Assembly: GCF_026213295.1 (NCBI RefSeq)
Contig: NC_079431.1
Span: 14,541,772 to 14,605,771, forward strand
Length of the DNA stretch: 64,000 nucleotides
Source: Gadus chalcogrammus
Taxonomy: Eukaryota > Chordata > Actinopteri > Gadiformes > Gadidae
Direction: 5' to 3'
Position 1 is the stretch's first letter. Each line of letters starts with the position of its first letter. The position numbers and the translations under genes are program-made. The notes under the pieces were generated by a model that was not told where the DNA came from, searched no databases, and worked only from the letters and a program-made list of their open reading frames with translations. Below, piece after piece: positions 1 to 10,067 of this stretch.

Positions 1-126
1 CTGCTTTGATTATCTTTTTTTCCTCGGATTTGACCAAACCATGTTACATCAGAAAGGAGAGGTTTAAGAAGAAACAAGGAGGCCCGGTACACCACCAAAG
101 CATCTCTTAAATAGTTGGTTGGTTGA

Positions 127-1059
127 ATGGAAAATAGTTCGCTTTCATTTCACTTTAATCTTACTATGTTTGGACACATTGGAGACTATAGATACCCAGT
201 GTTTGCATTTAGTTTTATTCTGTATACATTTATTGTATCTGCTAATGTCATCATCATACTTGTAATCTCCCTAGAGAGGTCCCTGCATCAGCCCATGTAT
301 GTTTTAATTGTGTGTCTTTCAGTCAACTCTCTGTATGGATCCACTGGTTTCTTCCCAAGGTTCCTTGGAGACCTTCTGCATGAAACTTATTTGATGTCCC
401 GTCTAGAGTGCTTCAGTCAGATCTACGTCATGTATACGTATGCATCGTATGAATTCACAATTCTCAGTATGATGGCATATGATAGATATGTGGCTGTATG
501 TAAATCTTTACATTACCACAACACCATGACCTCCAAAATGGTATACAAGCTGTCTCTCTTTGCACTGATCTACCCAGCCTTTGCTGTTGGAACTGTTATG
601 AATTTTTCTGGTAGACTCCCTTTGTGTGGTAGCAAAATACCAAGAGTGTTCTGTGCTAACTGGTCTGTTGTGAAGCTGTCTTGTGTGGACACTTCTATCA
701 GCAACCTGGTTGGCATGTTAGTCACTGCAATGACTGTGTTTATACCCCTGCTCTTTGTTTCATATACATATCTAGAGATTTTGCTCATTTGTAGGAAACG
801 CTCTGCAGAGTTCAAATGGAAAGTTTTCCAAAGCTGTCTGCCGCACATTGTTACATTTTTCAGCTATACCATTAGCATCTTTTGTGATATTACTCTGAGC
901 CGCTATGATATAGAAGAGCTATACCCAACCCTAGCTGTAATTTTATCCCTTGAGTTTGTTGTGATTCCTCCAATTCTAAACCCTCTCATGTATGGCCTGA
1001 AGCTTCCAGAAATGAGAAGAGTGATATTAAAATTGCTATGCCGAAACAGGCAAGTGTAA
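127..1059 (+). CDS. Odorant receptor, divergent member of the cluster
   Basis: Intact single-exon ORF of 310 residues, the usual length for a fish odorant receptor, a seven-helix G-protein-coupled receptor of olfactory neurons. Visible hallmarks: N-terminal glycosylation sequons at N3 and N11; TM1 Asn at 40; PMY at 56-58 before TM2; the conserved TM3-start cysteine at 95; MAYDRYVAVC around 116-125 at the end of TM3; extracellular-loop-2 cysteines near 167, 176 and 186; CLPH at 237-240 before TM6; NPLMY at 285-289 in TM7; and a short basic tail. The start is the first ATG, which leaves a normal N-terminus of about 24 residues before TM1. It is far from the other ORs in the window, sharing mostly family motifs, and lacks their LHEPMY and CINGxYG signatures (it has LHQPMY and SVNSLYG). 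Family assignment is firm. The exact subfamily (possibly teleost delta type) and ligand are unknown. Confidence 0.93.
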   Translation: MENSSLSFHFNLTMFGHIGDYRYPVFAFSFILYTFIVSANVIIILVISLERSLHQPMYVLIVCLSVNSLYGSTGFFPRFLGDLLHETYLMSRLECFSQIYVMYTYASYEFTILSMMAYDRYVAVCKSLHYHNTMTSKMVYKLSLFALIYPAFAVGTVMNFSGRLPLCGSKIPRVFCANWSVVKLSCVDTSISNLVGMLVTAMTVFIPLLFVSYTYLEILLICRKRSAEFKWKVFQSCLPHIVTFFSYTISIFCDITLSRYDIEELYPTLAVILSLEFVVIPPILNPLMYGLKLPEMRRVILKLLCRNRQV

Positions 1060-1980
1060 TCGTAATTTTACCAATTATTTACTGCTACTATTTATCTCCT
1101 TTATATACCGACTATCGGCGTAATTAAACCAGTTATAACGTAACGTTACCCCTCAATATGGGATTTTTGGAGATATTGCCAGATAATACATTTCATCTTC
1201 TGGAGCTTGAGGATTGATTTGATTTGTGTGACGCCATGATATGTTCAAGAGAAACTTATCAATAAACTGGATGTTAGTAAATATTTGCCCAAATATGTTT
1301 GTCAAGTTCGCACATGCGTATAGTCGGTGGAGTTGAAATGCCTTTCAAAAGCTTTGGTTTTCTGGACCAATTTTAGCATTAACTAACTTACTAACTTACT
1401 CGCGGCGGTTTCCATCATGAATTAAAACAAGTCACACCCATCAATAACAGAGCTTTATTTCTTTGTACAAACCTAAATGTATTTGTTTTATGCTGCCCTC
1501 TTGGTCAGATCTCTTTTTGAAAAGAGATTTTAAATCTCAGAGACTTTTACCTGGTTAAATAATTGTTAATAGAAATACAATTTTAATATCTAGAATATCT
1601 CAGGCCCTCTCTGAGGTGGAAGACAGTTCCCCTCAACCAAATGCCGTGATGTGTTAATGAGGCTCTCATGTCAGCAATGAAACCTCTGAAGAACTCTTCT
1701 GGATTCAGGTACACAGGGATTTTCCCTTATTAGATTTATGTTTTCTCTGATGCAGATTTTGAACCATCTGTGTCAGACAGGCCATACCGTGAGCCGATTT
1801 CTGCTGCTGCTGTCTTAAAAAAACAACACTTGTATGTTTAATCTCGTCCTTTAGGTAGGATGAATGAAGTATCATATTAAAACTATTAATATACCTATTA
1901 ATAACTATTTATTACAGAAGGCCATTGGACATGCAATCCAGAGTTGGCTCTAGAAGCAACTGTGGGATAAAGGAAATCAT
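1060..1980. other. AT-rich spacer, no feature recognised
   Basis: About 0.9 kb of AT-rich sequence between the first OR and a hAT-like repeat. An AATAAA-like hexamer (near 1260) lies downstream of the OR stop and could serve as a polyadenylation signal. No ORF or RNA gene is recognised. Confidence 0.5.
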
Positions 1981-1981
1981 A

Positions 1982-2422
1982 GTGCTGTCAAGCTATTAAA
2001 TTATTTAATCGCGATTAATCACATTAATGTCATAGTTAACTGACGATTAATCGCAAAAATAATTCTATGCTAAATATCCCTTTGTCCCATTAATTTCTCA
2101 TTTGAATGCTTATCAACATGAAGGAAGTGCATCGGCTTGCCTTTTGCAAATGTTTTTTTTATTGATAACAACATTGGCATATACTGATCAAAACAGGACG
2201 AATCAAAAAAAAAGCCTATTGTGCTATTAAACGATGAACATACAAAGATACTGCCTTGAACATAGCAGTCAGGCTACTGCTTCTTTGTTTTGAGCCCAAG
2301 AAAAAAAAAAGAATTTTCTAAAAAATAAATAAATAAATTGCATTAATCGAGTGATAAAAAAATTAACGCCGTTAAAATTGGCTTGCGTTAACGCAGTTAA
2401 TAACGCATTTAACTGACAGCAC
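1982..2422. mobile_element. Non-autonomous hAT-like element with GTGCTGTCA termini
   Basis: The segment starts GTGCTGTCAAG and ends CTGACAGCAC, forming imperfect terminal inverted repeats. Both sub-terminal regions are rich in ATTAATCGC and TTAACGC motifs, a layout familiar from short hAT-derived repeats of fish and other animals. No transposase ORF is present. I could not find a convincing 8-bp target duplication, so the superfamily call is tentative. Confidence 0.55.
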
Positions 2423-2549
2423 ATATTGGCATGGTAAATATCCATATAGGGCCTGATTTATCTTGGATTATTTAACGTTCATAATGTTGTTGTGACCACT
2501 CTATGTGTGAGCAGAGTCATAACTGGGGTACCAGTGTTCTGTTGGCCAA

Positions 2550-2763
2550 CAATTCTCTGGGTCAATACAGTAGGAGCCATACCTGGCCCAGTTCTGCCTG
2601 GCTCAATGGCACAATGGCTAGGGTGTCGGGGTGGCAGTCATCCAGCCCGCTCTGGTGCTGGAGGGGACGGCAGTATGGGTACTGCTCGACCTGGACCAAG
2701 TGGAGCAGCGAGACAGGCAACGATCAGGGCACTGGCGAGGTGGTTTGGCCGTCAGTGAGCTGA
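2550..2763 (+). mobile_element. Ty3/gypsy gag relic
   Basis: One reading frame around 2630-2760 gives a run with LVLEGTA followed by a QVEQRD motif. It resembles the gag stretch of the gypsy copy at 19110-19240, which has LALAGTA and AEQRD at matching positions. The nucleotide match includes the shared GGGGACGGCAG. Only this gag piece is visible; there is no LTR or pol next to it. It is an old truncated fragment. Confidence 0.5.
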
Positions 2764-2829
2764 TTGGTCCATTTTAGCTGATTGGCTGATTGGTCCAGAG
2801 TAGTCTGAGGCTGTTTGCTGGAAATAGCT

Positions 2830-4539
2830 TTTAGGGAAAAAAATCTCACCTACCGCTATTCCCCTCCGTTTCAGTCCCTTCAGAATGCGCTGTTTCTGGT
2901 GTCTGTAGCTTTAATGCAAATGAGCTGCTGCCCACTGACCAATGACCTGTCAGAGTGAACCACAGCATGAAGGAGAAGGGATTGTTGCCATTTGTGGACT
3001 CCTGGAGCTCTATATCTATCTAATATAATCAGGGCTTGAAAACTTGAAAACGAAATTATCGTTCCGCTCTGAATATTTAACGTTTTCGTTCTTGCGTTCC
3101 GCCACCAACATATCATTCCTGAACCGGTTCGGAACGTTCTTAACGTTCCGGCAGTGTTATTGGGCCTAGTCTATTTCTGTGGTCGATATAGGGTGACCAG
3201 ATGTCCCGCTTTGTGCGGGTCAGTCCCGCAATTCCATTACTTTGTACACGTCCCGCAAATTGAGAAGTTGTCTCGGATTGTTATTGGCAGTCAAACTCGA
3301 TTTTTGTAATGCGTGTTTTATAATTTGGCATTTATCAAATAGCTGTGTGTAGACAGCAATGAGGGCTGTCATCAGGGAGCGGACGGGCTGTTTGATCATG
3401 TCAATGAAACTTGGACGCGGACGCAGGTTAAGGGCACGCCCACCAACAAGAAACAATGCAAAGGTGATGTAGTGGACTCTGTAATTTAGCTCACGTTACC
3501 TTTGTCGAAGATAGAGCTCAGTGCAACTGTTATCGCTTCCAAATCCCCTCTCGCCAGGGTGGTGGTGGGAATTTGTGACAACTGCGCTTAGCGGAAGTGA
3601 ACGTGGCAACCGGAAATATATATATTTTTTTTTCATGAAATAGGCTATGCTTTTGTGAAATTTTATAGGCTATATAGAGAACGAAAAAAACCCGTTATTA
3701 ACCGGTTTTGGGGATTTCAGAATAATGTTTCTGTTTCGGAACAGTTAAACACCATTTGGTTTTCGTTTCCATTTCCGTTCCTCATAAAATTCTGTTCGTT
3801 CCTTGAACCGGTTCGGAGCCCTGAATATAATATAATATAATAATAACAATATTATCCAATAAACAGGTATTTATATAATATTATATCTAATATCACGGCA
3901 AAAAGCTATGTGCGCCTCGGATGATATAATGAATCATAAACACTGCGTCTGATGTCTCTGGTACTTCCACAACAAGTAAAGACTCCTAGTGGGGGTTATC
4001 TCAGCCATGGTTGAGAAGAATTGGGGGAAAGGAACATTGTCCTCGACTCTCTGAAGTCCATAATGAACCACGACATGGAGGAGAAAGGGAATGTACTCTC
4101 AGAGCTTAGCTGCCGGACTGCTGTCGAGCTCCCCACGCCGGAGCTGCTGGACTACCGCTGAAGCTCCCCCGCCGGAGCTGCCGAACTGCCACCAAAGCTT
4201 CCAGCAGCCTTCCGGCAGCTCCGCCGGACTCCCTGTCCGGCAATCACATCTCCGCCCAGCGCTCGTCCACTGGTCCACAAAATCTTAGCTATGCTCTGAT
4301 TGGAGGGGGGTGGGGAAGTGGGCGGTAATATTCAAATGTGCCCCCTTCCTACGTAGGAGAAACTGACTGGCCGAAACTGACTGGCTTGTTCGGTAACTGT
4401 AGGCGGGGTGCTTTCAGAAATGCATATCTCACTCAAAAATCATGTAAGTAACCCTTTTTCAAATGTGTGTGGGAGCACCAGAGACCCAAAACAACACCCC
4501 AAATCCAAGGAAAAGTGTTTTTTTCATAATATGTCCCCT
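2830..4539. mobile_element. TTAA-type (Kolobok/T2-like) non-autonomous repeat, interrupted by a hAT element
   Basis: The right end reads ATATGTCCCCTTTAA, which on the other strand is TTAAAGGGGACATAT, the TTAAAGGRR-type terminus of T2/Kolobok elements. The left terminus is not recognisable. Segments 2850-3029 and 3832-4200 match 26890-27075 and 27217-27600, so this is a repeat family with two copies in the window. Shared parts include a CTGGAGCTCTATATCTAT stretch and a GC-rich block with many CCGGAGCTG motifs in both orientations. A 794-bp hAT element splits this copy at 3030. No transposase is encoded. Confidence 0.55.
3030..3823. mobile_element. hAT element with 8-bp target duplication AATATAAT
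   Basis: The element starts CAGGGCTTGAAAAC and ends GGTTCGGAGCCCTG, so the termini share CAGGGCT as inverted repeats. It is flanked on both sides by AATATAAT (3022-3029 and 3824-3831), the 8-bp duplication diagnostic of hAT transposition. The related repeat copy near 27060 lacks this insert, which acts as an empty site. A further repeat boundary (GGGTGACCAGATGTCCCGC near 3190) suggests another element nested inside. No transposase ORF remains. Confidence 0.85.
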
Positions 4540-4628
4540 TTAATACACAGATTAATTTACAAACAAGGAAAAACAAATGTGCAAATCAAAATTTCCATTG
4601 GTATAGGGGTTTCAAATTCAGCTCACTG

Positions 4629-4700
4629 ATTGGTCCATTTGATGTCTTAGGTGACGTCATCATCACCATCATAAAGAGGACTTAAAAGGTGAACAGTGTG
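4629..4700 (+). promoter_or_regulatory. Upstream region of the OR at 4790: inverted CCAAT and CRE palindrome
   Basis: An inverted CCAAT box (ATTGG, 4629-4633) is followed by a perfect cAMP-response element palindrome TGACGTCA (4652-4659) and then by ATAAAGAGGACTTAAAAGG, a weak TATA-like stretch, about 100 bp before the ATG. The order CCAAT-like then TATA-like resembles the better-conserved upstream blocks of the four downstream ORs. Functional use is inferred only. Confidence 0.35.
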
Positions 4701-4789
4701 GATGGAGATTGGGACACAACAGTTGATACCACAGCACTTTAATACAACATCTTGAGTCGTATTTTTCTAGTTGTGACTCATATCAAACA

Positions 4790-5767
4790 ATGGACAATGT
4801 TTCAGTGGTGACATTGTTTACTCTTTCAGGTTTAAACTACACCATGGACCAAAAGATTGTTCTCTTTTCCTTTTTTTTATTGTGGTATATTGCTATTCTA
4901 TTTTTTAACATATCTATCATTGTCATCATCATTATGGATAAACGCCTTCACGAGCCAATGTATATCTTCCTGTGTAATCTCTGCATCAATGGGCTCTATG
5001 GAACAGCAGGATTCTTCCCCAAGTTTCTCTGGGATCTCTTAACCTCTCATGTCATCTCTTATGCACAATGCATGGTACAGGGTTTCGTAGTACACTCTGC
5101 GAGCATCACTGATCTGTCCATCCTGGCTCTGATGGCCTACGACAGATATGTGGCCATTTGTCGACCGTTGGTGTATTATTCAGTGATGACAAAACAGAGG
5201 GTATCCATATTTGTGTTTTTTTCCTGGTTCATTCCACTCAATGCAATGTTTGCGAACTCTGTCTCACTGGTAGGGATGCCATTGTGTGGCTCACACATAA
5301 ACAGACTGTACTGTGTTAACTGGATGATTGTTCAACTTGCATGCTCAACTCGCAAGGTGACCGCCATCCTAGGATATATTAATATAATATTTTATTTTAG
5401 CCATGGTGTGTTTATCGGTTGGTCTTACATGTATTTAATCAAGATGTGTCTAGCATCTAAAGACAAGATGGGGAAGTTTATGGCAACATGTGTTCCACAT
5501 TTACTATCTATGATAATTTTTAGTTTTGCATTATCATTGGATGTGTTATACATGCGATTTGGGTCAAAGACCTTGTCTCAAAATCTCATGAACTTTATTT
5601 CAATAGAGTTTCTTCTTTTTCCATCATTCATGAATCCCCTTATATATGGATTTAAACTGACCAAGATTCGAAACATAATTCTTAGCTTTTTACCTGCCAG
5701 GAGAAGAAATGTAGAGTGCAAAACTTTGAAATTGGTTGAAGTGCCTCGGGATTTAATATTGAAATAA
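4790..5767 (+). CDS. Odorant receptor, MDN-type N-terminus
   Basis: Intact intronless ORF of 325 residues. Hallmarks: sequons at N3 and N16; TM1 Asn at 40; LHEPMY at 53-58 and CINGLYG at 65-71 in TM2; TM3-start cysteine at 94; MAYDRYVAIC at 115-124; loop-2 cysteines at 166, 175 and 185; CVPH at 234-237; and NPLIYGFK in TM7 at 282-289. The C-tail is about 15-20 residues longer than in neighbouring ORs and basic at first. The ATG is the first in frame and gives MDN, the same N-terminus as the downstream paralogs when counted from their third ATG. It shares the CINGxYG and GFKLTKxRN signatures with the ORs at 12002-37068 but is clearly more divergent. It is a seven-helix odorant receptor, likely of the teleost delta-type group; the ligand is unknown. 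Confidence 0.95.
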   Translation: MDNVSVVTLFTLSGLNYTMDQKIVLFSFFLLWYIAILFFNISIIVIIIMDKRLHEPMYIFLCNLCINGLYGTAGFFPKFLWDLLTSHVISYAQCMVQGFVVHSASITDLSILALMAYDRYVAICRPLVYYSVMTKQRVSIFVFFSWFIPLNAMFANSVSLVGMPLCGSHINRLYCVNWMIVQLACSTRKVTAILGYINIIFYFSHGVFIGWSYMYLIKMCLASKDKMGKFMATCVPHLLSMIIFSFALSLDVLYMRFGSKTLSQNLMNFISIEFLLFPSFMNPLIYGFKLTKIRNIILSFLPARRRNVECKTLKLVEVPRDLILK

Positions 5768-6560
5768 TATAAATCTGACTTCAACCTAGCCTCTGTTTTG
5801 ATGGTATATTGTTCAAATCTTTTCTTAATTATGAATGGAAACCCATTGTAAATGTCCACAGTATTTCCTTTTTTATTTTGAGAATGAAGGGCGATTCCAC
5901 AAGAATGCTTGAATATATCACACAACACATTTCCTTTGCTTGTATTTTACTTGTTGAAAGGTGAACCTTCTCCCTTGTTACTTGTTGCCTGTCTCAATGG
6001 CTCTCTAGGTTGCCAACAGTACAACATGTTTAGGACAGACAGACACATAAACAGGAAGTCCAATGGCTAATCTTCCAATAACAAATACATTCATATAACA
6101 TCCATAGAATAAAAAGCAAATACATTGTGTTTTATTTAAAATATTATATATTGGCTGTTGTTCGGGCTGGACTCATATGGCCTACTTGTACAATGAGATT
6201 ACAGAATGTTAACTTCATGTTAAGTCAAAAAACAAATGTTGTTTTCATTGGCACTGTTATGTACACTTTTTCTGTAACTGCATTTCCCTTTGGGGATCAA
6301 TAAAGTGCAGGGGGGTAAAAGAAGAACATTTGATTATGACATAAATAAATATTTGAACAGGTTGTCAGGTTGACAGGTTGTTTACTTAAAAAATGACACC
6401 CTCCACAACTCTCTGTTGGCGTGGAACAGCCGTTGGTATGATTGCCATCATTAACGGGCTGGAATTCCTAGGAAAAAGGACGGAAGTGACGTCTATAGGC
6501 GTAAATAATGGCAAATTTTCAACATTTGTACATTTATTAATTTTATATACATTTATCTAT
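5768..6560 (+). repeat. 3' flank shared with the downstream OR units
   Basis: Sequence after the stop matches the 3' flanks of the ORs at 12002, 15840, 25576 and of the pseudogene. Shared landmarks are a GCTTGAATATATCACAC-like stretch and CATTTCCTTTGCTTG (about 5908-5942), CCTGTCTCAATG (about 5987), GGACTCATATGGCCTA (about 6170), and GGAAGTGACGTCT (about 6482). It marks an old tandem duplication unit. It contains polyadenylation-like hexamers but no ORF. Confidence 0.65.
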
Positions 6561-6676
6561 TTTCAAAAAGTTTGTATTAGTTCTAAACAGTGGCAGAACA
6601 ACCTTGCAAAGGGCCCGGTGCAGAAATGGGTCAAGCCCCCCGCCCCCCCCCCCAACACACACATGTACATACACGT

Positions 6677-6854
<178 letters not shown>

Positions 6855-7557
6855 AGTGCCCCTCTGTGTCCTATCCCGTTGAGGAGAGTCGAGTGCACAC
6901 TGTAGGCCTACATTAAACTCGTCATCAGTATTCTTTCTCAATTTCAGGTACATATACGCTATTCTTATTACTATAGTTTACTTCCTGATGCCAACCCTTC
7001 CCATTAATCCGGGTTTGGGACCGGCCGGCACCTAGTAGAGCTGGCTTGCCCTTGAAGTGGCTTGGTTACTCTAAACTATATGCATATATTACAAAGATTA
7101 CAATAAAATAAAGCCCCTTACACACTACTGAACCACATCGGAAAAATAGCTCTATAATAGGCTAGTCCAACAAAAATATATAACAAGATAGTTTTAAGAG
7201 CTCAGAAGTTTTAAGAACATATGGATGTGGACAAATTATAAACCGAGTAGAAGACCTGGCTGGGGAATAATATTATAATTCTTAAACTTTTATTTCTATT
7301 CATTTTAGTTTTTTCCTTTAAAGCCTATAATCTAGCCTATATAATTTGTGTTGATAATGTCGTTATTTTGAGTTTGAGGAAAAGTCAAAATGCCATTTTG
7401 AAACCTAACATATGCATGCAAAAAGCAACAACATAGATTAACAAAAATGTAACAAATTGATCCATTTTTGATCATGTTTTAGGGATTTCATTTCACAAAT
7501 TTTATTTTTCTACTTTTTTTCTACCACCATAATAAAATAGTATACCTAAAATCGTTC
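6855..7557. other. AT-rich spacer, no feature recognised
   Basis: About 700 bp without a credible ORF, RNA gene or clear repeat terminus. It lies between the CA microsatellite and the DIRS relic. Confidence 0.5.
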
Positions 7558-7673
7558 AGGTTACGTGGTAACCCTGGTTCTCTGAGTGCAGAGAACATCT
7601 CTCTACTCCGTTACATATTCCATATGTACGGGGTAACTCTTTAAGACACCCCGCCAGGAGACGGTGCCACCTA

Positions 7674-7678
7674 ATAGA

Positions 7679-7758
<80 letters not shown>

Positions 7759-7794
7759 TAGACAGATAGACAGATAGATAGATAGATAGATAGA
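7674..7794. repeat. (GATA)n(GACA)n microsatellite
   Basis: About 120 bp of tetranucleotide repeats: GATA units at both edges and a GACA core. It lies in the terminal region of the DIRS relic. Overlapping minus-strand frames rich in Leu-Ser-Val-Cys or Tyr-Leu-Ser-Ile are repeat artefacts. Confidence 0.95.
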
Positions 7795-7858
7795 CCCAAC
7801 GCTGGAACACAGGTATAGCCCCGCCAGGTGCAAGGGCTGAACAATTGAGGGCTCAGAG

Positions 7859-8334
7859 TTACCTCTGAGACCGAGCCACACCAAGTAATTGCTCCGCGAA
7901 GGAGGGTCCCTCTGCCACATTCAGGTAGAATCTGGTGAACGTAGAGTGGGAGGACCAAGTGGCTGCTGCGCAGATGGTGGTGAGAGAGGCTCCCAGCCAC
8001 AAAGCCCAAGAAGTCGACACGCTACTGGTTGAGTTTGCTCGAATCCTGGAGGGGCAGGACCGCCCGAAAGGGTGTAACCTTGCTGGATGGTGTCCACAAC
8101 CCAGTGATAAAGTCGACACCGTCTACCCAAGCAACTAGTGTGAAAACACACAAAGAGCTGGCCTGACTTTCTTAGCGGCTTAGTGCGCCGTATAAACTCA
8201 GACAGGGCCCTTACCGGGCAGAATGCTAGCTGGTCCGCTGCTGAGACAGGTAGGGACTGCAGCTCCATGCTCTGGGACAGATGGAAGTCAGACAGGACCT
8301 TGAGCAAGAAGGCTGGGTTGGGGCGAAGAACCAC
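7859..8334 (-). pseudogene. DIRS tyrosine recombinase, C-terminal catalytic part, broken
   Basis: Two overlapping minus-strand frames carry the end of the recombinase. One (8334 to about 8060) has CPVRALSEFIRRT. The other (8119-7859) has SWALWLGASLTTICAAATWSS and TRFYLNVA, typical of DIRS recombinases around the catalytic Arg, His/Trp and Tyr. A frameshift separates them. The usual HSTRS box reads NSTSS, so the catalytic His and Arg of that box are lost. The catalytic tyrosine (in RFYL) survives. Non-functional. Confidence 0.72.
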
Positions 8335-8616
8335 CTTCGACCCTTCCGGAGAAAAAGTACAGCAGTCCCTGTGGACGGACAGTGCATGGTGCTTATCCTC
8401 CTAGCCAAAGGGATGGCCAAGAGGAAGCTGTTTTTAGGGAGAGCTACTTTAGGTCCACATTGCTGAGGGGCTCAAAAGGCGGATACTGCAGAGCCTCAAG
8501 GACAAGATCCAAGTCCCAGGGTGGTACCTGAGGACCCCTACTGGGCGCTGTAAGCCTTCGTGCTCCCTTAGGTATTGGGAGATCATGGAGCAGCCATCCT
8601 CACTAATGGCAAATTC

Positions 8617-9180
8617 TCAGATACGGACTGCCTTGATAGCTACCAGCATGCCTCTCAGGGTGACTGCAGATTTACGGGCCTCCAACTGCGTCTGCAGGAA
8701 TAGCAGGATGTCCTGGGTTGAGGCCAAGAAGGGGTCTGTCTGGTGTGCCTGGCACCTCCCTGTGAAGACTCGCCATCGATAAGTGTAGGCTGCCCTAGTT
8801 GATGGAGCTCGGGCCTCCTGCATCCTCCGCACCACCGCCTCTGGTAACCCTAGGGCCAGGAGCCAGTCCCTCTCAGGGGCCAGGCTACCAGCTTCAGCCC
8901 TGCTGGGAAGGAGTGGAACAATTTCCCGCCTGCCTGAGACAAGAGGTCCCCCCTTAGAGGAAGCATCCATGGCTGACCCTCTAGTAGGGTAGGAATCGTC
9001 GAAAACCAAGACATGTGAGGCCAGAGCTGTTGCCAGCTTGCAGAGGGTTGGGGAGCCCAAACCCCCCTGCCTGTTGATGTACGCAGCTGTCACTGTTCTG
9101 TTGGTCCTGACTTTGACATGCTGACCCTTGAGCCGCGGCGGAAAGTGCTTTAGGGCTAGACAAACCGCCCTGAGCTCCAA
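8617..9180 (-). pseudogene. DIRS RNase H plus N-terminal recombinase segment
   Basis: Open minus-strand frame of 187 codons. The first part (ELRAVCLALKHF, then TVTAAYINRQGGLGSP) is a DIRS RNase H signature. The expected acidic residue in the RTDN motif reads RTNR, so the site is damaged. The last third (PSTRAAYTYRWRVF, then LLFLQTQLE) is the core-binding N-terminal domain of the tyrosine recombinase. The spacing between the two is shorter than in complete elements, which implies an internal deletion. Confidence 0.7.
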
Positions 9181-9382
9181 AAAGTTGATATACTGAGACC
9201 CCCACCGGCCCCTCCAGTGTCCACCACCAGCGTAGGGCTCTGTAGAGCCTTTGGGAAACCATCACCTTGGCATGGGTGGGGCTCTGTGGACACAGGCCTA
9301 CACTCCGGAGACACCTCTGAACAGTGCGCATGTGAAGATGGGCCTGAGGGACTATCTGTACCATTGCTGCCATAAGGCCCAT
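8981..9382 (-). pseudogene. DIRS reverse transcriptase end and RNase H junction
   Basis: The frame starts GLMAAMVQIVPQAHLHMR and continues to QRLYRALRWW, the DIRS segment joining the RT thumb to RNase H. After about 70 codons the correct frame shifts to the RNase H frame ending at 8617. The polymerase active-site region is absent between this piece and the gag-like part. Confidence 0.6.
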
Positions 9383-9513
9383 GACTCTGGCTCTGGCTCC
9401 ACTGGCACCCTGAGGAGGCAGTCCCTATCTGCTGGCTGTAGCTTCGACTGGGACAGGGACAGATGTCATCTCACCTCCCAGAGCTGAGCCAACGAGTGGC
9501 CTAATGCCAGTGC

Positions 9514-10067
9514 CTACTCCTTGGACACCGAAGCCAGGCACATCGTTGATGACTGGAACTCCCTCACCAGAGAGGCATCCACCGGCTGGTTCTGCATGAG
9601 ACCAGAGAGGTGGTTGGTGTACAGAGTCAGGATGGCCGCAGTATTAGCCAGACGGGCTTGCATCGCCGTGGACCTGTGAAGCTTACCCAACAGACTCTTC
9701 ATCGCCTTACTGTCTTTGTTCACAGGCAGGACCCCCAAACAAAGAACCTGGGGAGCGAATGAGTGGCGCCAGGTCTTGGTCCACAGCTGGAAGTGCCCCA
9801 CAGCAGACCTGCTCTTGGGCGGCCATGTTGGAGAACACTTTAGTCTGCCTTGACCATCTATGGTAGGATGATGGTGAAGTAAACTGGCGACATAACAGGT
9901 CCTCGAAGTCTGGTAGGAGAGGGATTGCTGACCTGAGACTTTCCTCTGCTTCAGCCTCTAACCTGGAGGCAGCAGCTGTCGTCTTTTTTAGTAGAACGAT
10001 GTTCAGGGCCTTGGTTGTCCTGCCAACAATCTCCCCAAACAGGTGAGCCAGCTCTCGCCCGGAAGGG
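9514..10067 (-). pseudogene. DIRS gag-like region
   Basis: Two overlapping minus-strand frames (about 10067-9707 and 9801-9514). They contain an alpha-helical, Leu/Glu-rich segment (RLEAEAEESLRSAIP) and a SKAMKSLLGKLHRSTAMQAR motif of the sort found in DIRS first ORFs. Assignment rests mainly on position upstream of the RT/RNase H/recombinase and on general resemblance. Broken by a frameshift. Confidence 0.5.

Larger units (their letters stand above)
7558..10067 (-). mobile_element. DIRS-type retrotransposon relic (tyrosine-recombinase retroelement)
   Basis: Read on the minus strand, the order is gag-like (10067-9514), the end of reverse transcriptase (about 9382-9180), RNase H (about 9180-9000), then tyrosine recombinase (about 8800-7900). 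This is the gene order of DIRS elements, which integrate with a tyrosine recombinase instead of a DDE integrase. The distal end (7558-7670) carries GTAACCCTGGTTCTCTGAG, a terminus style seen in fish DIRS elements. Most of the RT palm is deleted and frames are broken, so the copy is dead. A (GATA/GACA)n microsatellite has grown inside its terminal region. At about 10067 it joins a + strand gypsy fragment directly. Confidence 0.8.

Noticed and set aside
8183..9487. Plus-strand open frames opposite the DIRS relic
   Set aside because: Complement of DIRS coding sequence; the recognisable protein motifs are on the minus strand.
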